Positions 54,295 to 63,213 are shown, counted from the stretch's first letter. The stretch: DNA of 64,000 nt from JAZDJP01 sp043803805 (GCA_043803805.1 JAZDJP010000023.1:1-64000); one strand, 5' to 3'. A program made the numbers and translations. Notes: generated from the letters alone by a model not told the origin.

Positions 54295-55590
54295 ATGGCG
54301 AAACTCACCATCCGTGACGTGGCGCTTTCGGGCAAACGCGTCCTCGTCCGCGTGGACTTCAACGTGCCCATCAAAAATGGGAATGTCGCCGACGACACCC
54401 GCATCACGGCGGCGCTTCCGACGATCGAATATTGTCTGAAGAACGGCGCGTCGGTCGTGTTGATGAGCCACATGGGCCGGCCGAAGGGAAAGGGGTTCGA
54501 GGCCGAATTCAGTCTGAAACCCGTTGCGGCGCGCCTCGAAACACTTCTGAAAAAACCCGTGAAATTCGGGCCGGATTGCGCCGGCGCGGAAACGCTCGCA
54601 CTGGCGAAGGCCCTGAAACCGGGCGAAGTCCTCGTCGTCGAAAACACCCGCTTTTACAAGGAGGAGGAAGGCAAGGCCAAGGTGGCGGATGACGCCACGG
54701 AGGAACAGAAAAAGGCCGCCAAGGCGGAGATGAAACAGAAACAGGAAGCACTGGCGCAAAAACTCGCGGCGCTCGGGGACGGCGGGATCTTCTGCAACGA
54801 TGCCTTCGGCACCGCCCACCGCGCCCACGCCTCGACGGCCGTCATCTGCAAATTTTTCAAGACGAACGCCGCCGGCTTCCTCATGGTGAAGGAACTCGAA
54901 CACCTCGGGAAGGCCCTCGAGAACCCCGCGCGGCCGTTTGTCGCCATCCTGGGCGGCGCGAAGGTGTCGGACAAGATCCCGCTCATCTCGAATCTCCTCG
55001 GGAAGGCGGACCGCATCCTCATCGGCGGGGCCATGGCGTACACCCTGCTCGCGGCGAAGGGCGTGAAGACGGGAAAGAGCCTCGTCGAGCGCGACCAGGT
55101 GGATGAAATGAAAAAACTCATCGCCCGGGCCGGAGACAAGATTCTCCTCCCGTCGGACCATGTCGCGGCGGACGCGTTCGACCCGAAGGCCGGGACGGCC
55201 GGGAAACCGGTCTCCGTCCCCGGCGCGGACATCCCGGACAACCTCATTGGCCTCGACATCGGGCCGAAGACCGTCCTCGCGTTCGGAAGCGCCATCGCCG
55301 GGGCGAAGACCATCGTCTGGAACGGCCCCTCCGGGGTCTTCGAGGTGGCGGGGTTCGCGGGCGGCACCCGGGCGGTGGCCGGGGCGATCGCCGCGGCGAC
55401 CGCGAAGGGGGCCGTGAGCGTCATCGGCGGGGGCGACTCCGCCGCCGCCGTGACGGAATTCGGGCTCGAATCGAAAATGACCCACGTCTCCACGGGCGGC
55501 GGGGCGTCCCTCGAATTCCTCGAGGGGAAAGTCCTCCCCGGCGTGGCGGCGCTGACGGACAAGGGAAAAGGTTGCGGTTGTTGCGGGTAA
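54295..55590 (+). CDS. pgk: Phosphoglycerate kinase
   Basis: 431 residues. RVLVRVDFNVPIKNG, MSHMGRPKG, NDAFGTAHRAHAST and the ATP-site GGGDSAAAVTEFG with STGGGASLEFLEGKVLPGV are all present. Two oddities: a charged Lys/Glu-rich insertion at ~120-150 (EEEGKAKVADDATEEQKKAAKAE is within it, split here by position) that makes it longer than usual (~395), and a Cys-rich C-terminal tail, GKGCGCCG. The tail might bind metal or be redox-sensitive; this is inference. GGAGG lies upstream; the gene follows gap by 71 bp. Confidence 0.95.
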   Translation: MAKLTIRDVALSGKRVLVRVDFNVPIKNGNVADDTRITAALPTIEYCLKNGASVVLMSHMGRPKGKGFEAEFSLKPVAARLETLLKKPVKFGPDCAGAETLALAKALKPGEVLVVENTRFYKEEEGKAKVADDATEEQKKAAKAEMKQKQEALAQKLAALGDGGIFCNDAFGTAHRAHASTAVICKFFKTNAAGFLMVKELEHLGKALENPARPFVAILGGAKVSDKIPLISNLLGKADRILIGGAMAYTLLAAKGVKTGKSLVERDQVDEMKKLIARAGDKILLPSDHVAADAFDPKAGTAGKPVSVPGADIPDNLIGLDIGPKTVLAFGSAIAGAKTIVWNGPSGVFEVAGFAGGTRAVAGAIAAATAKGAVSVIGGGDSAAAVTEFGLESKMTHVSTGGGASLEFLEGKVLPGVAALTDKGKGCGCCG

Positions 55591-55614
55591 ACCGCGTTCC
55601 CGATGTGAGGATGC

Positions 55615-56283
55615 ATGCTGACGGTTAAAATCTCCCCCTCGATCCTCTCCTCCGACCTCTCACGGCTGGCGGAGGTCCTCCGGGAGGCGGAGCAGGGCGG
55701 CGCGGACTACCATCATATCGACGTGATGGACGGTCATTTCGTCCCCAACATCACGATGGGCCCCTGCATCGTGGAGGCCGCGCGCCGGGCGGCCTCGCGG
55801 CCGCTCGATGTGCATTTGATGATCACCGATCCGGAAACCTATGCGGGACCGTTCCTGGACGCCGGGAGCGGCATTCTGACGTTCCATCTGGAAGCGGCGA
55901 AGGATCCGGTGGCCCTCGCCCGTTCCATCCGCCGCCGGGGCGCCCGGGCCGGTATTTCCATCAAGCCCAAAACCCCCGCCGCCACGCTCGCGCCGCTGAA
56001 AAACGAGGTGGATCTGGTCCTCCTCATGACCGTGGAGCCGGGATTCTCCGGCCAGAAATTCATGCCGGAGATCCTGCCCAAGATCACGGAAGCCCGCAGG
56101 ATACTCCCCCCGAACGTGGAACTCGAGGTCGATGGCGGCATCACTGCCGAAACCATCGTCCGGGCCGCGGCGGCCGGGGCGAACGTCTTTGTTGCGGCCA
56201 CGGCCGTCTTCAAGGCGCCGGACGTCGGGAAGGCCATACGGGAGCTGAAACGACTGGCGGAGGAGGCGCGTCAGCGAGTCTGA
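55615..56283 (+). CDS. rpe: Ribulose-phosphate 3-epimerase
   Basis: 222 residues, a TIM barrel with KISPSILSSDLSRL, HIDVMDGHFVPNITMGP (metal-binding His and Asp), HLMI and MTVEPGFSGQKFMPEILPKI, and LEVDGGI. Twenty-four bases after pgk. The stop codon lies inside a period-8 GAGTCNNN tract (56276-56312), so the last codons (RQRV) are repeat-derived. Confidence 0.94.
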   Translation: MLTVKISPSILSSDLSRLAEVLREAEQGGADYHHIDVMDGHFVPNITMGPCIVEAARRAASRPLDVHLMITDPETYAGPFLDAGSGILTFHLEAAKDPVALARSIRRRGARAGISIKPKTPAATLAPLKNEVDLVLLMTVEPGFSGQKFMPEILPKITEARRILPPNVELEVDGGITAETIVRAAAAGANVFVAATAVFKAPDVGKAIRELKRLAEEARQRV

Positions 56284-56312
56284 AAGTCCGCGAGTCGCCG
56301 AGTCGTGGAATC
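56276..56312. repeat. Period-8 GAGTCNNN tract overlapping the rpe stop codon
   Basis: GAGTC at 56276, AAGTC at 56284, GAGTC at 56292 and 56300, and GAATC at 56308: exactly 8 bases apart, on the complement of the GACTC tracts. It spans the rpe stop (56281-56283). Confidence 0.85.
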
Positions 56313-56384
56313 AAGACTTCAGAATTATTTCATCCTCGCCGCGGCGGTTTTCTGCAAGATTTAAACGACAATCAACGACTTACG

Positions 56385-57671
56385 ATGACGACCGAAAATC
56401 CTTCCATCGGTGTTCCTGCAAGATACCCTCCTCCGCCCAAGGGGCTGCGGAGAGCAGGCAAGTCATGCGCCACGAACCCAGGACTCGAGACTCGCCGACT
56501 CGCTGACTCGCCGACCCACTATTTCGTGACTTGCATCAAGGGCCTCGAGGAGGTGGTGGCCGGGGAACTCCGGGCGGACACGATCGGCGCCCGGGAAGTG
56601 CATCGGGGCTCCTCGGGGGTGTGGTTCGCCGGGGACGCGGCCGCCGGCTACCGGGCGAACCTGTGGCTCCGGTGCGGCATCCGGGTCCTCGCCGAGATCG
56701 CCCGGGGCGCCGCGCGCGATTCCGACGGGCTGTACGCCTGGGCCCGGGAAATCCCCTGGGAAAATTTCCTTTCTCTGGAACGGACATTCGCGGTGGACGC
56801 CCGGGTCCACGACTCCGGGATCACTCATTCCAAGTTCGCGGCGCTCCGCGTCAAGGACGCCCTCTGTGACCGGTTCCGCGACACGACCGGCCGCCGGCCC
56901 GACGTCAACACCGAACACCCGGATCTCCCCCTCTTTCTCTACCTCCACCGCGACCAGGCGGCGCTCTACCGCGACCTCTCCGGCGCCACCCTCCACAAAC
57001 GCGGCTATCGCGCGGCGATGCACCGGTCGAACCTCAATGAAACCGTCGCGGCCGGAATGGCGATCCTCGCAGGGTGGGACGGGACCGGAACCCTCTGCGA
57101 CCCGATGTGCGGATCGGGAACCATCATCATTGAAGCGGCCCTTGCCGCCCTCTGCCGCGCCCCCGGGCTCCTGCGGAAACGATTCCCCTTCGAGTCCTGG
57201 CCGGACTTCGACGCGCGCGCCTGGGAGGCGGAAAAGACGCGCGCCCGCGCCGCGGCCCGCGACACGCTTCCCGCCCCCATCCTCGCCAACGACATCCACC
57301 CGGGATCGCTCGCGCTGGCCCGCCGGGACGCCCGCGCCGCCGGCGTGGACCGTTTCATCCAATTTTCACAAGGCGATATCGCCGGCTACCATCCCTCCTC
57401 ACCGCCGGCCGTGGTCCTCGTCAACCCGCCCTGGGGGGAGCGCCTCCGCGAAACGGACACCGCCGGGCCCTGGCGGGCGCTCGGGGAATTTCTTCACAAT
57501 CGGTGCCCCGGAGCCACCGCCTGGGTGCTCTCCGGAAACGCCGCGGTGACACGGCACCTGGGCCTCAAGACCTCCCGCCGATTTCCGCTCGACTTCGGGG
57601 GAACGGAATGCCGGCTCCTGCGCTACGACATCCGGCCGGTCCCGCCCCCCCGGCGGATGATTTCCCCCTAA
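56385..57671 (+). CDS. RlmL/YcbY-like THUMP-domain methyltransferase
   Basis: 428 residues from ATG 56385. The family-like part starts at codon ~45 (HYFVTCIKGLEEVVAGEL); THUMP domain ~50-190, then a Rossmann methyltransferase with CDPMCGSGTIIIEAALAA and the N6/N2 catalytic VNPPWGERL. It resembles the N-terminal half of RlmL, which makes m2G2445 in 23S rRNA; the RlmK half is absent. The first ~44 residues have no similarity and include a period-8 repeat tract, so the true start may be the GTG at 56526, although that would trim the domain edge. Either way the repeat lies at the gene's 5' border. Confidence 0.85.
   Translation: MTTENPSIGVPARYPPPPKGLRRAGKSCATNPGLETRRLADSPTHYFVTCIKGLEEVVAGELRADTIGAREVHRGSSGVWFAGDAAAGYRANLWLRCGIRVLAEIARGAARDSDGLYAWAREIPWENFLSLERTFAVDARVHDSGITHSKFAALRVKDALCDRFRDTTGRRPDVNTEHPDLPLFLYLHRDQAALYRDLSGATLHKRGYRAAMHRSNLNETVAAGMAILAGWDGTGTLCDPMCGSGTIIIEAALAALCRAPGLLRKRFPFESWPDFDARAWEAEKTRARAAARDTLPAPILANDIHPGSLALARRDARAAGVDRFIQFSQGDIAGYHPSSPPAVVLVNPPWGERLRETDTAGPWRALGEFLHNRCPGATAWVLSGNAAVTRHLGLKTSRRFPLDFGGTECRLLRYDIRPVPPPRRMISP
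56474..56517. repeat. Period-8 tract at the 5' end of the RlmL-like gene
   Basis: GAACC (56474), GACTC (56482), GACTC (56489), GACTC (56497), GACTC (56505) and GACCC (56513), 8 bases apart with one step of 7. In the long reading of the downstream gene it would be translated. Confidence 0.8.
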
Positions 57672-57699
57672 ATTGTTTCAATGACGTATCGAGGCCGGC

Positions 57700-59145
57700 A
57701 TGAGGGAACTCAGGATTGCGGAATTGACCCCGGGGTTCACGTTCGCCGTTCCCATCTTTCATAAAAGCGGAAATCTCCTCTTCCGGGAAGGGGAAAATCT
57801 CACCCACACCCACCTCCAGGCCCTTCGCGCCGCGAATGTCGAGTCGGTTTACGAGTGCCCCACCGAGCACGATTTGAGCGATCTCCTGGCCGGCGTGGTC
57901 AAGCGGCCCGTCCCCCTTCTCTCGTTTTCCCCCGATCAACCGATCGAGCAGAACATTTTCGATCGTCACAACCGGTTTCTCCTGAAAAAAACGGGTGTCA
58001 TCAAACGCCCCCTTTTCGAAAGTCTCTTCGAGAAGGGCATGGACACCGTTTACATCGATACGGAGGAGGACCAGAAGCAACTCCGGGATTTTTCATTCAC
58101 CCTGATCCAGGAGAACGCCCGGAAACTCGACGAGCGTTTCGCCGACCCGGCCCTCCTCGGGATCGAGCACGGCCGGAGCGCCGTCGAGGACCTGGTGAAA
58201 AAACGCCCCGCGACACGCTCCGCCCGGGAGATCGAAGCGGCCGCGGCCGTCCGCACGGGAATCCTCCAGGAAACCCGGGAGTGCCTGGGCATCCTCCGGG
58301 TGAACGACGCGCCCGTGGACGGCGAGACCCTCCGCCGGATGTCCGCGGGCCTGCGGGAATCCCTGTTCAAGGACCTCGACCTCGCCCTCAATTCCACGCG
58401 CCTCAAGGGGGAGATGTCCCAGTGGTGGGTGGACCACTCCGTGAACGTGGCCACGCTGTGCCTGGCCATGGGGGCGGACATCGGATTGACGGAAGAACAC
58501 CTGCATCATCTGGGCCGGGCCGCCCTCCTCCACGAGATCGGCATGATGCGGATCGTCCCCATCGCCCTTCGGGAAGGCCCTCTCGATGCGCTGGGATGGA
58601 CGGAGATCAAACGCCATCCCATTTACGCCCTCGACTACCTGGAGCGGGTGACCGGGCTTACCGATCCTGAACGGCTCTCGGTTTATCAGGAGCACGAACG
58701 GTTCGACGGATCCGGCTACCCCCGGGAGCGGACCGGGCGCCAGGTCCATGCGTTCGCCAAGATCCTGGCCCTCGCCGACATCTACGAGGCCGCGACCTCC
58801 CCGCGTTCGTACCGGGCGGCGCTCCTTCCCTACCGCGCCGTGGAGGAAATCGTCCGGCTCGGATCGAAGCGCGTCCTGGATCCGGTTTTCGTCCGGTCGT
58901 TCCTGCGGGTGATGGGACTCTTTCCGGTGGGGTCCTGGGTGCGCCTGTCCACCCGGGAGGTCGGCAGGGTCACCGGCATCCATCCCGAACCCTTCGACCG
59001 GCCCGTGGTGCGCGTTCTTTATGACGCCGGGGGACAACCCCTGGACGCCCCCCGGCTCGTCGGCCTCCAGGAACAGAAGGATATCCGGGTGGTGGAGGCC
59101 GTGGATCCCGAGGGTCTGCCCGCCGATCCGGCGCTTGGATTTTAA
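57700..59145 (+). CDS. HD-GYP domain protein with altered HD motif
   Basis: 481 residues. The first ~180 residues have a DUF3391-like pattern (ELRIAELTPGFTFAVPIFHKSGNLLFREGENLT). The HD-GYP domain spans ~240-420: VDHSVNVATLCLAMG, LHHLGRAALLHEIGMMRIVP (canonical HD replaced by HE), RHPIYALDYL and QEHERFDGSGYPRERTGRQVHAFAKILALADIYEAATSPRSYR, which has the GYP signature. The D-to-E change in the metal-binding pair may alter or abolish c-di-GMP hydrolysis. It follows the RlmL-like gene by 28 bp. Confidence 0.85.
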   Translation: MRELRIAELTPGFTFAVPIFHKSGNLLFREGENLTHTHLQALRAANVESVYECPTEHDLSDLLAGVVKRPVPLLSFSPDQPIEQNIFDRHNRFLLKKTGVIKRPLFESLFEKGMDTVYIDTEEDQKQLRDFSFTLIQENARKLDERFADPALLGIEHGRSAVEDLVKKRPATRSAREIEAAAAVRTGILQETRECLGILRVNDAPVDGETLRRMSAGLRESLFKDLDLALNSTRLKGEMSQWWVDHSVNVATLCLAMGADIGLTEEHLHHLGRAALLHEIGMMRIVPIALREGPLDALGWTEIKRHPIYALDYLERVTGLTDPERLSVYQEHERFDGSGYPRERTGRQVHAFAKILALADIYEAATSPRSYRAALLPYRAVEEIVRLGSKRVLDPVFVRSFLRVMGLFPVGSWVRLSTREVGRVTGIHPEPFDRPVVRVLYDAGGQPLDAPRLVGLQEQKDIRVVEAVDPEGLPADPALGF

Positions 59146-59151
59146 AACCGT

Positions 59152-59172
59152 GGATCGTGATTCGCGAATCGC
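59152..59172. repeat. Period-7 repeat tract
   Basis: GGATCGT, GATTCGC, GAATCGC in a row, then AGAAAAAAAA. It shares its end (TCGCAGAAA) with the tract at 5545-5574 and sits between converging HD-GYP and nadE genes. Confidence 0.7.
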
Positions 59173-59206
59173 AGAAAAAAAATTCAGGCAACATCCCAAG
59201 GACGGA

Positions 59207-60064
59207 TCAACCGGGCCGGGGGACTGATCCCGGAAGTTTCGCCACGAGCGGCATCCGCCGCTTGAATTCGTTTCCACGGATCCGGGCGACCACCCGTGCC
59301 ACGAACGCCGCGGAAAATCCCTTCCTGAGAAGCGCCTTCCGCGGCAATCCCCGATCCACGAGATGGCACAGCAGCCGGTCGGCCGCGGCGTAGGAAAATC
59401 CCAGCTCCCCCTCGTCGGTCTGACCGGTCCAGAGATCGGCCGTCGGATGCTTGAAACGGACCCGCTCCGGCACCCCCAGATGCGCGGCAAGCTGGCAGAG
59501 CTGGGTTTTGTAAAGATTGCCGATCGGGTTCAGGGAACACGCCGTGTCCCCGTAGACCGTTCCGTAACCCAGGAGAATTTCCGTCCGGTTCGACGTCCCG
59601 AGAACGAGCGCTTTTCGCGCCCGCGCCTGATCGAAGAGCACCGCCATCCGTTCCCGGGCCATCTTGTTTCCGCGCCGGCGCCGGTCGGCGTCCCGGAAGC
59701 GGCGGAAATAAAAATCAATCGCCGGGGTGATGTCCACCGTGACGGCGAGGATCCCGAACGTCCGCGCCACAAGGCGCGCATCCGCCAGGGACGCCGGGTC
59801 GGAGGCCCGGCAGGGAAGGAAAAAGGCGGTGACATTCCGACGCCCCAGCGCCCTGGCCGCAAGACCCGCCACGGTGGCCGAGTCAATGCCGCCCGACAGC
59901 CCCAGGACCGCCCGCCGGAACCCGGCCCGGGCGAATTCCGTCCGGAGGAACCGGACGAGCGCCGCCTCCACGCGGCCGGCGTCAATCACGAGTTCCGGCG
60001 GAGGCGGCTCAATCCCCCAGAGGACTCCCACATCCCCCCCCGCCTTCCGACAATGACTGGCCAT
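59207..60064 (-). CDS. nadE: NH3-dependent NAD+ synthetase
   Basis: 285 residues. PP-loop LGLSGGIDSATVAGLAARALG, LGTSNRTEILLGYGTVYGDTACSLNPIGNLYKTQ and KHPTADLWTGQTDEGELGFSY are diagnostic. No glutaminase domain, so it uses ammonia or a separate amidotransferase. Start at 60064 is chosen since GGGGGGTATC precedes it and the 27 bases upstream encode nothing family-like. Converges with the HD-GYP gene. Confidence 0.94.
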   Translation of the reverse strand: MASHCRKAGGDVGVLWGIEPPPPELVIDAGRVEAALVRFLRTEFARAGFRRAVLGLSGGIDSATVAGLAARALGRRNVTAFFLPCRASDPASLADARLVARTFGILAVTVDITPAIDFYFRRFRDADRRRRGNKMARERMAVLFDQARARKALVLGTSNRTEILLGYGTVYGDTACSLNPIGNLYKTQLCQLAAHLGVPERVRFKHPTADLWTGQTDEGELGFSYAAADRLLCHLVDRGLPRKALLRKGFSAAFVARVVARIRGNEFKRRMPLVAKLPGSVPRPG

Positions 60065-60325
60065 GATACCCCCCTCCCCAATCCGACACAATCCGGCTCA
60101 TCCTTAAAACCAAATAAATGTCGAACCACGAACCATGAGTGGGATTTTATCAAAAAGATCCCCGCCTTCACCGAAATTTCCGGGATTGAACTTTCTCGGT
60201 TGCGGTCGTAGAATAACCGCATCCGCCCAGAGGGTGGAAACCTGCTGACAGCGACAGGATCCGCAGGTGCAGGCGACGCCGGGAGGCGCGCCTGACCTGT
60301 GCCGTCCGACGCGGAGGGAATCGGA
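60065..60325. other. Divergent intergenic region nadE / kinase
   Basis: 261 bp with no gene. At 60175-60200 the sequence AATTTCCGGGATTGAACTTTCTCGGTTGCGG is split here as AATTTC, GGGATTGAACTTT and CGGTTGCG, which resembles 25170-25200 (AATTTC, GGAATTGAACTTT, CGGTTGCA) next to the tRNA-Arg island; it could be a small dispersed repeat or a shared promoter. GGAGGG before GTG 60326 is the kinase ribosome binding site. Confidence 0.4.
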
Positions 60326-61618
60326 GTGTCCGAAGAACTTCCCGGCCTCGAAAACATTTCCTTCTCCTCCACCGCCACCTACACCTTCCTCGAGGAACTG
60401 GGACGCGGCGGGATGGGGATCGTCTATCTCGCCCAACGGACGACCGAAGGCGTGACGGAGGAGGTCGTCCTCAAATCCATCCGGACCATCTCCCCCCGGG
60501 ATGCGGAGATGCTGAAGAAGGAAGCGAACCTCGCCACGCAGCTGCGCCACGAGAACATCGTCCGGACCTTCGGGCTCGAATCCCTCCCCTTCTCCAGCCT
60601 CCCGGACGCGTTCCGGCGGGAGATCACCGGACTCACCTACGACCGGGAGGATTTCTCGCGCCTGTACCGCCGCTCGCGTCTCCAGAAATACACCCGCGGG
60701 GCCGTCGCGGGCCGCCACACCCCCATCCGGGCCGACGCCGCCCACGGGAAGGCCGGAGATCCGCGGCTTTACCTCATGGTCATGGACTACGTCGAGGGAT
60801 TGGACCTTCACCATCTCCACCGCGAGCACGTCCGGCGCGGATTTCTCCTCCCGGCCCCGCTCGCCGCCTTCACCATCAGCCGCATCTGCCGGGCCCTGGC
60901 CTACGCGCACGAGTCCATCGTCCACCGCGACATCTCGCCGGAAAACATCCTCATCAACCATCAGGGGGTCTGCAAACTGTCGGACTTCGGGATTGCCATC
61001 CGTCCCGAGGAGGGCGTGACCGCCATCGCCGGCAAGCCCGAGTTCATGTCGCCCGAGCAGCTCGCCGGGGCGGACCTCGACGGGCGGACGGACATCTACT
61101 CCCTCGGGCTCGTCCTCTACGAACTCCTGGCGGGTTTCCAACCCCTCCGGCCGCCCGCGAAACTGCCGGCGGAGGAAAAAATCGCCTACGCGAAGCGCGC
61201 CATCGCCTCCGGATTTCCCGCCCCCCACGCGGTCTACACCGACGTTCCCCCCGTCCTCTCGGACATCACCATGAAGATGCTCGCCGCCGACCCCGCCGCG
61301 CGATTTGCGACCGCCCGCCTGGCCGGGGATGAGCTCGAACAGGGATATCTCTACAAGGAAGGCTTCGGCCCGACGAACAACAGCTTCCAGGCGTACCTCG
61401 CCATTTTCGACCGGGAATTCAAATCCGTCTATCCCGACGAACTCAAGCAGCTCGCGTTTCTCACGGGACCTTCCGGGAAAATCGAGATCCGCCGCCCCAT
61501 TCTCTGGGACCGTTACACCGACGCCGGAAAACGCCTGGTCTCGAACCGGAAGGGAACGCTTCTCTACAAGGTTCTGGCCGACAAAGAGAAGGTTCACACC
61601 CCGCACCCCGCGCCATGA
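60326..61618 (+). CDS. Serine/threonine protein kinase
   Basis: 430 residues from GTG 60326 (GGAGGG six bases upstream; a GTG at 60299 is an alternative). Hanks-type kinase: glycine loop GRGGMG, VVLKSI (Lys), HRDISPENILI (catalytic HRD with the SPEN variant), SDFGIAI and KPEFMSPEQL. A ~70-residue charged insertion follows the N-lobe (REEDFSRLYRRSRLQKYTRG). The C-terminal ~110 residues after the kinase domain are unfamiliar and lack a TM helix, so the kinase is soluble. Its stop overlaps the start of the MerR-like gene by four bases, coupling it to the PqqD/radical SAM genes. Confidence 0.85.
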   Translation: MSEELPGLENISFSSTATYTFLEELGRGGMGIVYLAQRTTEGVTEEVVLKSIRTISPRDAEMLKKEANLATQLRHENIVRTFGLESLPFSSLPDAFRREITGLTYDREDFSRLYRRSRLQKYTRGAVAGRHTPIRADAAHGKAGDPRLYLMVMDYVEGLDLHHLHREHVRRGFLLPAPLAAFTISRICRALAYAHESIVHRDISPENILINHQGVCKLSDFGIAIRPEEGVTAIAGKPEFMSPEQLAGADLDGRTDIYSLGLVLYELLAGFQPLRPPAKLPAEEKIAYAKRAIASGFPAPHAVYTDVPPVLSDITMKMLAADPAARFATARLAGDELEQGYLYKEGFGPTNNSFQAYLAIFDREFKSVYPDELKQLAFLTGPSGKIEIRRPILWDRYTDAGKRLVSNRKGTLLYKVLADKEKVHTPHPAP

Positions 61619-61857
61619 CCACCCCCGCGTCGAAACTCCTCAAAACCAAGGAGGTCCTCGCTCGAGCCGGAATCCACCGTCAGATGTTCTACCATTATCT
61701 CGGACTCGGACTGATCCGGGAGGCGACCCGCCTGCCGTCGGGACACCGCCTTTTCGACGAAACGGTGCTGAAACGCCTGGCGCTGATCCGGGAGCTGAAC
61801 GGAAGCGGCTACTCCCTCCGGGACATCAAGGAAACCTTCAAGACGTTTGCCAAATGA
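61615..61857 (+). CDS. Short MerR-family HTH protein
   Basis: 80 residues, essentially one MerR-type winged helix: LKTKEVLARAGIHRQMFYHYLGLGLIREATRLPSGHRLFDETVLKRLALIRELNGSGYSLRDIKETF. The effector/dimerisation part of MerR regulators is absent. ATGA overlaps link it to the kinase (upstream) and PqqD (downstream). It may regulate the cluster or be a substrate of the kinase; neither is shown. Confidence 0.85.
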   Translation: MTTPASKLLKTKEVLARAGIHRQMFYHYLGLGLIREATRLPSGHRLFDETVLKRLALIRELNGSGYSLRDIKETFKTFAK

Positions 61858-62132
61858 ACACGCCCCCCCCCCGCCGCCTCGTCCGGGACCGCCGGACCCC
61901 CTGGCAGAAAATCCAGGAGGAGGTGGTTGTGGTTTTGCCGCGGGAACGCCGCGTCTATCTCCTCAACCCGACGGCGGGCTTCCTCTGGGATCTCCTGGCC
62001 GAGCCGCGCACCGCGGAGGAACTGGCGGGGGCGCTCGAACGGGAATTCGACGTGACGTTCGCCCGCGCGCTCGCGGACGTCCGGAACTTCACCGGCTCCC
62101 TGGCCGGGGCAGGCGTCCTTCGTGAAACGTGA
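61854..62132 (+). CDS. PqqD-like (RRE) protein
   Basis: 92 residues with the PqqD winged-helix pattern: WQKIQEEVVVVLPRERRVYLLNPTAGFLWDLLAEPRTAEELAGALEREFDV. In RiPP pathways this fold (RiPP recognition element) binds the leader of the precursor and presents it to the radical SAM enzyme. It overlaps MerR by four bases and the radical SAM gene by eleven, so they form one unit. Confidence 0.88.
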   Translation: MNTPPPRRLVRDRRTPWQKIQEEVVVVLPRERRVYLLNPTAGFLWDLLAEPRTAEELAGALEREFDVTFARALADVRNFTGSLAGAGVLRET

Positions 62133-63213
62133 GCCGACCCCCCTCCCCGTCCGACGGGCGGCCCCCGCGGTCGGTCCCCGTTTCGAAGCCCTCTGGGCGC
62201 GGGCCGAAAAACATCACATTCCCCTGCGCGTCATTCTCGAACTGACCCGGCGCTGCAACCTCGCCTGCCGCCATTGTTTCCAGGAGCGCGGCACGGGAAC
62301 CGGGGACATCCCCTTCCCGCGGATCGAGACGCTTCTCGACGAACTCCGGGAGGCGGGAACGATGTTCCTCACCCTGACGGGCGGGGAACCGCTCCTTCAT
62401 CCGCGATTCGGCGACATCCTCGCCGCCGCGAGCGACCGGGGATTCGTCGTGACGGTGTTCACGAACGCCACCCGCGCGGACGAAACCACGGCGCGGCAAT
62501 TCGGGAAGGCCGGCGTGGAATCCGCCGGAATCTCCCTTCTCGGCGCATCGGCGGCCGTCCATGACGCCATGACGGGCGTGCCGGGCTCTTTTGAGTCCAC
62601 AACGCGGGGCATCCGGCGCCTCGCGGAGGCGGGCGTCCCCGTCCGCCTCAAGACCGTGCTCACCACGATGAATTTCCCCGACCGGCGCGCGCTGGCGGCG
62701 CTTGGGAAATCCCTCGGCGCGGAGGCCCACCGATTCACGCCGCTCATCCATCCGGGCGAAGCGGGAAACCGCCGTCCGATCGCGCTACGGCTTCCCCGGC
62801 CCGATCTGGAGACGGCCTACCGGGAGGAATCCGGCGGCATGCGGCCATGCCCCCGCCCCGCGGCGAAAGGGGATCCCGGCTTCCTGGCCAGTTGCTCGGC
62901 CGGGCGGGCGCTCGCCGCCATCCGCGCCACGGGCCTCGTGACGGCGTGCGTCAACCTGCCAATTTCCGCCGGACGCCTGGAGGGGAACCGGTTCGCCGAC
63001 CTCTGGCGGAATGCCCCCGGCTTCGCCATGCTCCGCCGGCAAACCCTCGCGGATCTCCCCGTCTGCCGCTCATGCCCCCACCGCCCGTTCTGCAAACGAT
63101 GCCCGGGACTCGCGCTCACGGAAGGGGGGAGCCTCACCGGCCCGGCCGCGGGATGCTGCCTCCGGGCGGAGATCCGCCATGCGATGTTCCAGGAGTCGCC
63201 AGAAACACGATGA
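62122..63213 (+). CDS. Radical SAM/SPASM protein
   Basis: 363 residues from a GTG start. LELTRRCNLACRHCFQE contains the CX3CX2C cluster site; MFLTLTGGEPLLHPRF is the GGE motif. The C-terminal SPASM-like region has Cys at CSAGRA, TACVN, CRSCPHRPFCKRCPG and GCC, enough for auxiliary Fe-S clusters. Such enzymes modify peptides (thioether, C-C or epimer formation), usually with a PqqD partner, which is encoded just upstream. No precursor peptide gene is recognisable nearby. Its stop overlaps the next start (ATGATG). Confidence 0.88.
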   Translation: MKREPTPLPVRRAAPAVGPRFEALWARAEKHHIPLRVILELTRRCNLACRHCFQERGTGTGDIPFPRIETLLDELREAGTMFLTLTGGEPLLHPRFGDILAAASDRGFVVTVFTNATRADETTARQFGKAGVESAGISLLGASAAVHDAMTGVPGSFESTTRGIRRLAEAGVPVRLKTVLTTMNFPDRRALAALGKSLGAEAHRFTPLIHPGEAGNRRPIALRLPRPDLETAYREESGGMRPCPRPAAKGDPGFLASCSAGRALAAIRATGLVTACVNLPISAGRLEGNRFADLWRNAPGFAMLRRQTLADLPVCRSCPHRPFCKRCPGLALTEGGSLTGPAAGCCLRAEIRHAMFQESPETR

